Source: Mactra quadrangularis
Lineage: Eukaryota; Mollusca; Bivalvia; Venerida; Mactridae
Assembly: GCA_025267735.1 (NCBI GenBank)
Contig: CM046303.1
Span: forward strand, 32,216,380 to 32,280,379
Direction: 5' to 3'
DNA: 64,000 nt
Shown here: piece after piece, positions 36,614-64,000 of the stretch
Position numbering within the stretch: the stretch's first letter is position 1
Layout of the letters: each line of letters opens with the position of its first letter
The notes under the pieces: generated by a model
The model's input: the letters and a program-made list of their open reading frames with translations, nothing else
What the model was told of the DNA's origin: nothing
Databases searched by the model: none
Translations under genes and position numbers: made by a program

Positions 36614-36878
36614 GAACCGGGATTTGGATACTCGTGCCCGAGGGGATGCAGGTTCGAATCCCACTTGGGGAGGTTATACCCTTCCATGAAAATTTGACAA
36701 AAATGTCGATTTTCCTCCATTGATTAGATAATATGGAGAAGTTTCCGGCCTTGTGGAAGGGTAGGTGAGTACTGGTTGTAGACAAGGGTCCAGGAAAGCT
36801 AAGTTAGGTGCGCTGGACGCCGTAAAATGACCTAAAATTGTGTTGACACGGCGTTAACACCAATAAATAAAAATGAAA
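36614..36878 (+). mobile_element. SINE family A, head truncated
   Basis: It begins inside the tRNA-like head (CCGGGATTTGGATACTCG), keeps box B (GGTTCGAATCCC) and the whole body and tail (GTGTTGACACGGCGTTAA). It is highly similar to 24122-24414. Confidence 0.85.
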
Positions 36879-37965
36879 AAATATTATAGAACCTTTTCTA
36901 GTACATGTATATAATCTATTGAAAAAGCAGAACTATTTTGTTGAGTGAAACAACGAGATTTTCTTATTGTTTGAACACAACGATTAATTATTTTAAGGTT
37001 AAAGAATTTGTACTGCTTTTGCGTAGGAATTACTTATTAGAAGTAACAGGAACTCCATGTCATCCCATAAACACTTTTGAAATAAAAAGAAGCATCGAAA
37101 GAAAAATACTTAGACGGTGCGTTGTTTTGTTATTATAACCCGCGCTTATCATCAATTTCATGTAGGCCTAATATAGGCCATTCTCGTACCTAGAGTCTTG
37201 TAGGATTCTCGATACTAGCTCGAGAATCTTGATAACCTCGGGGTACGAGAATGAATATATAGGCACGTGATCAATGCTGAACTTAAATATAATGTTAGTA
37301 TATTTTATATTCTAAGTGAATACATTATGTTATTGAATGTATATTTTTGTATAGTTTTGTATTATAATCACTTGTAAATTGTTAATCATGTCATTGCTAT
37401 AATTAAATATATATGTCCATAGTATCGTTGTTGATCATTCACTTTTAAACTTTTAAAAATGCACTTCAAGCCATGCTTTTCAGCAATAATGTGAAATAAA
37501 CTCGGTACCGCCTGCACGTGAACGGAAACCCCCCACAAATTGGAATTCCGAATAAGATTTATACAAATTTTGAAATTAATATAAGTAAACACACATTTAT
37601 ACAAGTGAAAAAAGAATGTAAGAAAAATGAAAAGTTAAAAAGTAGGCTTGAGCAGTCTCGATCCACGCAAAGCACAAAATATAATATACCATGTACATGC
37701 ATGTTTATTTAGCGTCTTTGATCCCTGGATTGGGACCGTTTCAGCGACATGTGCATTAAAACAAAACAAAAAATAGGACTTATTTGTGATGCAATTAAGT
37801 TTGCCATTATGAAATTATAAGCGATATACACTATAGAAATGATAGATCCAGAATTGATCTTCGTGGACCTCTAAGTAAGGCAACTTCAGACACTAGGCAA
37901 TCCAATGAAATGAACAAGAATAGCAGATGACTAACATCCTCATTTATGGATACTGGAATAGCTAT

Positions 37966-38330
37966 CTCCGTAAACAGATATCCTGTAGACCGCTGTCGTA
38001 CAGGATCTCTACTGTCTCCGTGGAAGTTCACGTCGAGATGAACTTTGTGACGACCAATCAATGCGTAGCTTTCATCTAGACGAAACACTTTTAATAACAT
38101 TTTGATTTCGTAATTTCTATTTTTAGACCAAGGTTTGCAAGATAATTTAACAGCGGTATTACACACAGTCTGCAATTGGACGGCTCATTTCAAATTGCGT
38201 GACGTAGACGATGTAAACAAGTTACGTATCATAACAATTTCGTCATGAATATTATGATTAGAAAAGGTCACTTGAACGTGACCCTCGTTTGAAAAAGGCC
38301 AGATCTAAATTAGCAAGTAGGCGAGCAGAA
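37966..38330 (-). repeat. ~360-bp dispersed repeat, inverted copy at 43728
   Basis: It matches 43728-44085 in opposite orientation with an estimated ~90% identity by eye (GCGTAGCTTTCATCTAGACG, GTTACGTATCATAACAATTT, TTGAAAAAGGCCAGATCTAAAT). It contains CCAAT-like and TACGTCACG-like motifs. A minus-strand frame crosses it, but differences between copies are mainly amino-acid-changing, arguing against a conserved protein. The class is unknown. Confidence 0.7.
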
Positions 38331-38486
38331 AATTTTGGTCCAAATGCTGCTTATAGAAATAAGCCATTCCTTAATATATTTCTACATTTGATGTCCTTCG
38401 CTCTGTTCATTACAGTTATGTATACATGTACATAATTGGAGTTGGATATATTCAGTCATTATCCTTGTTTCTTTGAGTTTGCCTCA

Positions 38487-38582
38487 TATGTCTAAGCATA
38501 TCGCTATGTATCGCTTTGTGTCTGACAACAAATTAAGGGTATCAGGTTACAAAGCATTACATAGTGATATGCTTAGGCAGCT
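38487..38582. repeat. Fold-back repeat, ~27-bp arms
   Basis: CTAAGCATATCGCTATGTATC and GTTACAAAGCATTACATAGTGATATGCTTAG (read as two parts) pair as inverted arms with a few mismatches around a short loop. Confidence 0.6.
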
Positions 38583-39454
38583 CGCCCATGTATTCGTGTT
38601 TTACATTCCACAATGGTTGAAAAAGGTTGGCAGAATCGACTTCTTCAGATAAAGAACCACAATCTTACAGGTATAAGGTAGACAGCTCTGCCTTTTAAAC
38701 CGCAAATAAGATTATGTATGTCATACACTAGTGTACATAATTATGCAAAAGGTAAAATTAATGGAGACTTGCCAAACTTTCTAAATGGTTTTGAATGGAT
38801 AACAAGGTGATTACAAGCAAGTAATAACTACTTATCATATATCTATACGATATCACACACATCATTATAGTAATCATATTTTACAGATTTATTTTTATAT
38901 TAGATATCGCGAGCTTATTGCAAAACGGTCATAACTCACTCATTTTTAAATTGATTTATGACCGTTTTGTGCTAAGCCGGCAAATTATAGTTTATATAAC
39001 TATGTAATACTGAAGTAATGAAATCAATTTATTATCTTATTATAAATCTGCAGTACTAGGATGCATGTACCAGATATCAATATGTAAATATTGCAGTACT
39101 TCAAGTGACTCCATCTGATGACATACTAATGAACAAAATAATGATTCATATAGTAAAAAGGCCAAAATTGAGACACTATTTAATTTTAATCATGTTCTTG
39201 GACTGTATTTCACTAACATTTTTAATGTTTAGCATATTTCATGTCATTTTGGTGCCATATTTCTATAGTTTTTTAGTATTTTGAAGTCATATTTGTTGGC
39301 TAACATTTATACTAAGAACAAAATAAACACTGCACCGTGAGTGCTGAATATCTTTTCTCAAAGATATTTTTTGGTTATTACCAAGTTAGTAATAATAATA
39401 GTAAAAGTAATGGAGGTCTGTAGCCAAGCTTGTTGTGCATCTAGTTTCCATACA

Positions 39455-39735
39455 GGCCAGTTATAAGCTTCCATGAAAATTTATCTACCATATATATGGT
39501 AGTTGTAAAAATCAGACACATAGATTAAATCAGAGCTCATACAATATTACGTTATAAACTGACATTATAATGTCAGTTTTCCTCCATTCTTAGGGTGCAT
39601 GGCATTGTGGAAAGGTAGGTAAGTACATGTACTAGTTATAGACAAGGGTCTAGGTAAGCTAGGTTAGGTGAGCTGGCCTCTATAAAATAATCTTAATAGT
39701 GTAGACACAGTGTTAAACCCAATATGTTAAAAGTA
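39455..39735 (+). mobile_element. SINE family A, diverged copy
   Basis: TTTTCCTCCATTCTTAGGG, GTGGAAAGGTAGGTAAGTAC, AGACAAGGGTCTAGGTAAGC and a tail GTGTAGACACAGTGTTAAACCC match family A. The head is unrecognisable and an extra A/T segment interrupts the body. Confidence 0.65.
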
Positions 39736-40312
39736 AGATCACTCAGTGTGAATTAAATAGGCACACAAGAGCTTGCTTATAATGCTGACAGCAAGATTAA
39801 ACAGCTGTATTAATAATGAACAAAAAAAACAAGTAGGTTTTCAATATGACATTCATTTTATTCAATAAATTAAAATATATTCAATAGCTAATATTCATTT
39901 GAGAAAATATACAAAAAACCAGCAGATTTAATTGAATACATCTATTTACATGGAACAAAAATAATCAATAAATAAGATAAACTACATTTGACTTAAATGG
40001 TTCACCCAAGGTACTACTTTCTTATATGTATCAAAGGTGGGAATACCTTTGAAAACTACATAAATATAATGTTAAATGAAATATTTAATGGGTATATTTT
40101 AAATATAGACAGACAAGGGTGTAACATTCATTGATTTAACATAGGTGACATTTCATGTGCTGAACATAACACTATTGTAACATTTGAAAAAAAAAGTATG
40201 TATTTATGTATTTATGTTAAAATTTGTTCACATGTATTTACTCAATAAACTGTGACGAAATAAAAGATATGTTCTGTTAAAAAAATAGTGTTTCGTTCAG
40301 TCCTCGATTTAA

Positions 40313-40480
40313 GAAATAACTTACAGTTGTCTATATTTTGTTGTCTAATAAAATATAGGCACGAGTTGTGATGCGCGTATGATTAAATCATGAGTGCTTT
40401 AGCACGAGTGATTTATAAGCGCATCAAACGAGTGCCTATATTTTATTAGACAACAAAATATAGACAACTGTAAGTTATTT
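40313..40480. repeat. Long fold-back element, ~49-bp arms
   Basis: AAATAACTTACAGTTGTC...AAAATATAGGCAC (40313-40361) is mirrored almost perfectly by 40432-40480. The loop of ~70 nt contains ATGATTAAATCATGAGTGC. RNA crossing it could form a long hairpin. Confidence 0.8.
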
Positions 40481-41340
40481 CGATTCTAACATCGTAAAAT
40501 ACATCCGTAGAAAAGATATCTTTATAGAACTATTTTTAACTGTCAGAAACGTCATGCTGTTGAAATCCACCCCAGTGCAAAGGCCAAAAAATAGCATTTA
40601 TTTACAAAATTCTCATGGATAGGTGTTTCTTATTCCGAACAAAAAATATTAAAATCTTAATTATAGAATAGAAACCAAATTGTAAAAGTCAACCCTTATA
40701 AACTCGGGCACCATTTTCGGCTTTGCGCATTTAACGTGGGGAGTAAAATTTCAACAGCCGAAACGAGCTATATTTTGTTGAATAATAAAGCATAGATGAC
40801 GTCACATTAAATAAAGAGTGAAAACACACGTGCCTATGTTAGAATTATTAATCATATACAATCTTGTTTTTAACAAATACCATATAATAGACAAATCTGC
40901 AAGGTTCTTATGCTGCTGTGTTTATTAAACAATAAATCATGCTCTTATTTCTGCAAAGAATGGAAATATATTTTTGCAGAATTTTTTCTGATGACAGAAT
41001 GACAAAAGCAGAAATATAAATTCTCACAGAAATCTCCACTCACAATTGTAAAGACATATGAACAAATTAAATATAAACATAAATGCAACATGACAGTACA
41101 CATTTCAGTAGTAAAGATTAACTGTCAAATTTGCAATGGTGTAGCAGGCATTCACTGTCATATGTTTCATGAAATAAATGTCTAAACAATATCACTTAAA
41201 CAACAAACATCAACAAACGTACATATGGAATGTACAAGTACAGATCAAATATAATATACAAAGTTTTGGACGGAACAAAAAAACACAACTTGCTGGTCAT
41301 GATACAATGATAAATAGATCAAGACAGAAATGTTAAATTA

Positions 41341-41461
41341 TATTCAACTGTCAGTGGCACATACATTAACCCCACGGACTTAAATACTCACTATAGTACT
41401 TCTGTACTTACAATCAATTTAAATCAGAGGGGTTAAAGTATGCACCACTGACAGTTGAATA
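41341..41461. mobile_element. Small fold-back MITE (AACTGTCAGTGG ends)
   Basis: TATTCAACTGTCAGTGGCAC...TTAACCCCACGG is inverted to GGGGTTAAAGTATGCACC...GACAGTTGAATA; arms are ~45 bp. It is the cleanest of three copies in the window. Confidence 0.7.
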
Positions 41462-41749
41462 AATTCAACAGTAACCGTAGTAAACAATCACATAGTTTAA
41501 AGTACAGAACTTTCAAAATCCTGAAGTTCCAGAATTTCATTATTTCAGCAACTTTTACAAAGGTAAAGAACCCCTTTCCAGGGGATCCAGAATTTCAGGA
41601 CAAATCTTAAAACTTTTACTAAATCAATCATATTATCATGCTTAATAATTTGATGAACCAGTTCATAGACAACATACTTCATGTAGTGCATTTCTAGTGA
41701 AATTGTGTAAAAAAAGAAGAGTTCTTATAATGATCAAAATTATCCACTA

Positions 41750-41973
41750 AGGCCACAACAAAATGATCATATGTTCTATGGATTCGCTCGCACCTTAATT
41801 TTGATGGTTTTTACAAAAAAAAATATTTTTATTTTCTCGCTCGCTCATAAAAATTTGGTCAAACCGCTATATAAATCAAGTGAATAAAGACTTTTTTTTT
41901 TTCTTCTTCGTTCGCTCACCCCATTTTTTTTTCAGAAAAATCCGTAGAACATATGATCAACTTGTTGTGGCCT
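41750..41973. mobile_element. MITE with 33-bp inverted ends
   Basis: AGGCCACAACAAAATGATCAT (41750 on) is inverted to ATGATCAACTTGTTGTGGCCT (ending 41973), continuing over ATGTTCTATGGATT. The interior has T-rich runs and CTCGCTCGCTCA-like motifs. Confidence 0.75.
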
Positions 41974-42610
41974 AACCAAAGAATAGACCAGTAAAGTAGT
42001 CAGGTAAGTAAATTTTGTAAACCATTACGCAAGATAGTCTCATAATGCTTGTCTTAAAATGGATTCTGTTTATCTCAACATTTTGAAGATTTTACTGACA
42101 AAAGTATTCAATTAATCAAATAGGACACTTTAAAAATCAAAATCTATTTTTCAATCAAAGCACACATTAGAATGATCTGTTTGATTTTATTATCTAAAAA
42201 AACCTGCTTAGTATTATAATGACCTTATTCTATTCAATATTTAATAATACAAACATCTTGACTCCATGAATAATGATATTGACACTATAAAAATGGCCTT
42301 GGATTGCAGACATCAAAGTCTTTGAATAATGAAGTAAGAATGAAGACATACAAACAAACATCAGACTGTAAACATACAATTGGGACCAAAAGTTTCTTTT
42401 AAACTTTAATTAAATTTTGCGGTTTTGAAGTATACTTCGATATACATTAAATGTCATTATTAGTTTCACAACCAATATAGGATTAATCATGAACCATCAG
42501 TTATGTTAATGTTTTTTAAGTATACACTAGTAGTACTAAAAAAAATGTGTATGCACTAATGTTTCAATAAAAAATAAGAGAAAATAGGAAAAAGTACAAG
42601 AGTAGATAGA

Positions 42611-42616
42611 TTTATT
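42611..42616 (-). promoter_or_regulatory. Candidate polyadenylation signal of IFT56
   Basis: AATAAA on the minus strand, about 880 nt after the IFT56 stop codon and the nearest such hexamer I found. Weak evidence in AT-rich DNA. Confidence 0.25.
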
Positions 42617-43492
42617 TTGGCATAGTATACATACAATGGTACAAGACATTAAAACATATAAATGAAAGTTTTCATAACATAAAATTCTTGTCCATGATAT
42701 GCACACCAAACGCCATGGATAACACAAGATTGAGAAACTCCCACTTCCATAGTGTAAAGAAACGTTTGGACCCCAGTGTACAATGATAATCATAATGATG
42801 ATCATTGAAATGATTTATCACAGAATACTGTTATTGATATGTTTGTCTAAATTGATAATAGAAAATAATCAAACAGACGAGAAAATACTCAAAATATATG
42901 AAAGATAAAAAGGCTTTCAATGGCAATTCAGAAACTTTCCTACATTAAAATTTTTGTGAGCACAAACTAAAGATCTACTCAAATATCTTGGCCCAGAAAA
43001 TAAAACGGTTCACAGTTCTCAGTTTTTTAGTACGTTATATTAGTTACAGTCCTATAAACAAGATGTCATCAAAAAATGACATGCTGCATCTCATGTTTGT
43101 GAAATATTGTACTGTTATTAAACTTCTGGTCAATCTAGGGCACTGTTAATTATATCTTAAGTCACATTGTACACAGCATAGAATGAAGAACAGCAGTTTA
43201 AAAATCCACAATATGGACCATCCAAATTGATGTTCTTACAAGATTAGTTATAGCAAAAAGGTTTAAAAATATGGACCTTCTTCTCTTCAAAATAAGCATT
43301 TGGTAGATCTACTTAGAAATTGTTTAAAATTGCAAAATTTTGCAATAACTATTTCATAATTTTGCAATAACTAAGATGTTCTTTATAGCAGAACATAACA
43401 GTTTTATCCAGTCAACCTATAGATGATGGTATTCAGTAGTTATCAACAGAAGTAGAAAGTAAAATTTTGAACACAGAAATGTTGTACAGTTT

Positions 43493-63275
<19,783 letters not shown>

Positions 63276-63479
63276 CTGTAATACAGATAGTTATGGAATC
63301 AGTCATTAACTTAATAAACAGTGTTTGATATTTGATTTAAAGTTAATTTTTGTAACTGTAAGAGTCGTAAGATGCTCCTGGTAAGCTCCAGTACTCAATT
63401 CTTATTATCCCTTGACAACCTCTTAACCTTCTTTCAAACACAAAGAGACATGATGGGTAGCTGAGTTTCTACCCACCAA

Positions 63480-63640
63480 CAGTCTACGAAATTAGGATAT
63501 GGAAGTGGTTGTCAGGTCAGATCATTTTAAGAGCAAGCACTATATCTCAATCGCAGAATTTTGGAAGACCAACAGAAATTGTTAGTTGACCAAAGAAAAA
63601 AGTGGTTGTCCAGGGCAAATAGACACCCAGTATTGTGGTA
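63480..63640. mobile_element. MITE (CAGTCTA ends), copy 3
   Basis: CAGTCTACGAAATTAGGATAT start with GGAAGTGGTTGTC, CACTATATCTCAATCGCAGA and GTGGTTGTCCAGGGC blocks; related to 54805-54968. The right end is decayed. Confidence 0.65.
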
Positions 63641-63741
63641 GGTTGCACCATAATATGTCACATCGCCTTCTTCAGCTGACTGGATTAGGTTAATTATATG
63701 ACAACGGAATAAAATAAACCAAATGAAAAGCAGCTTGTATG

Positions 63742-64000
63742 CAACCTGGCGAGATCAGTTAGTAAGGTGCAAGTCTACTGATAGAGGGAGTTGTAGGTTC
63801 AATTCCCAGACAGGGCATACTTTCATTGAGTTTAGTCATTAAATAATTTCTACAGCCATTCTCCCTCTTACCACTGATTCCAAATCATTTAGGGTAGTTT
63901 TCAGTCATAGACTTAAGTATGCACCTATAGTAACTGGTTAACAGCTGATTCCAGTGATTTGGCATTTCCAGGAACAGTGAGGTTTACTGATTGCCCTTAT
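63742..64000 (+). mobile_element. SINE family B, cut by the window edge
   Basis: Head CGAGATCAGTTAGTAAGGTG, anticodon-arm-like GTCTACTGATAGAGG, box B GTAGGTTCAATTCCC, body CTTACCACTGATTCCAAATC. The 3' tail is beyond 64000. Confidence 0.8.

Larger units (their letters stand above)
33902..42600. other. Gene-free region between two convergent genes
   Basis: No exon is supported. It should hold the 3' UTR of the + strand gene at the left and of IFT56 at the right. Recognisable content: a pogo-like end at 34599 (CAGTAAAAACCCTCTAAACC), a MITE at 35844, SINEs at 36614 and 39455, a repeat at 37966, fold-backs at 38487, 40313 and 41341, and a MITE at 41750. At 34.7-35.8 kb I see nothing definable. 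Confidence 0.55.

Noticed and set aside
37831..38175. 114-codon frame as a gene
   Set aside because: Most of it is the dispersed 360-bp repeat, and the other copy does not preserve the amino acids.

Overview
This is a eukaryotic, AT-rich, repeat-dense nuclear window. Short exons are split by GT-AG introns of 0.2 to 10 kb. The dispersed elements (tRNA-headed SINEs, hAT, mariner and pogo MITEs, and short elements with a terminal hairpin and a ~160-bp minisatellite core) look like those of a bivalve or other mollusc genome. That assignment is an inference from repeat style and protein resemblance, not a search result.

Three protein-coding genes are supported. (1) On the + strand, 1630-11502, a complete seven-exon BTB-BACK-Kelch (KLHL-type) gene encodes a predicted 632-residue Cullin-3 adaptor-like protein; all six intron phases join exactly. 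(2) On the + strand, 22827-33901, a two-exon gene with a 10.2-kb phase-0 intron encodes 283 residues of an unrecognised, probably largely disordered Ser/Arg-rich protein. (3) On the - strand, 63275-43493, lie the last eleven canonical exons (about 350 codons) of IFT56/TTC26, a TPR protein of the intraflagellar transport B complex. Its first ~200 residues lie beyond the right edge. Genes 2 and 3 converge on a gene-free repeat-filled stretch at about 34-42.6 kb.

The most interesting finding is in IFT56. One 64-bp exon exists as two intact tandem copies (56008-56071 and 55378-55441) with the same length, phases and donor. They encode 17/21 identical residues. Taking both copies, or neither, gives a premature stop; taking exactly one keeps the frame. 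This is the signature of mutually exclusive alternative splicing.

The second theme is a group of short mobile elements with one shared plan: a 5' palindrome, a 3' inverted copy of the 5' end, a small hairpin and a terminal CTTGTT. Several carry ~160-bp tandem repeats. The plan suggests non-autonomous Helitron/Helentron-like elements. One is nested in a MITE whose uninterrupted copy elsewhere serves as an empty site. Another stops exactly at an IFT56 splice acceptor and seems to supply its polypyrimidine tract. In the Kelch gene, the acceptor plus first 38 nt of exon 4 is present three times in a perfect 64-bp tandem repeat.

The rest is introns and intergenic DNA. It holds at least three tRNA-derived SINE families (two share a 3' tail), MITEs with 8-bp or TA target duplications, a decayed mariner transposase, fold-back elements and simple repeats.
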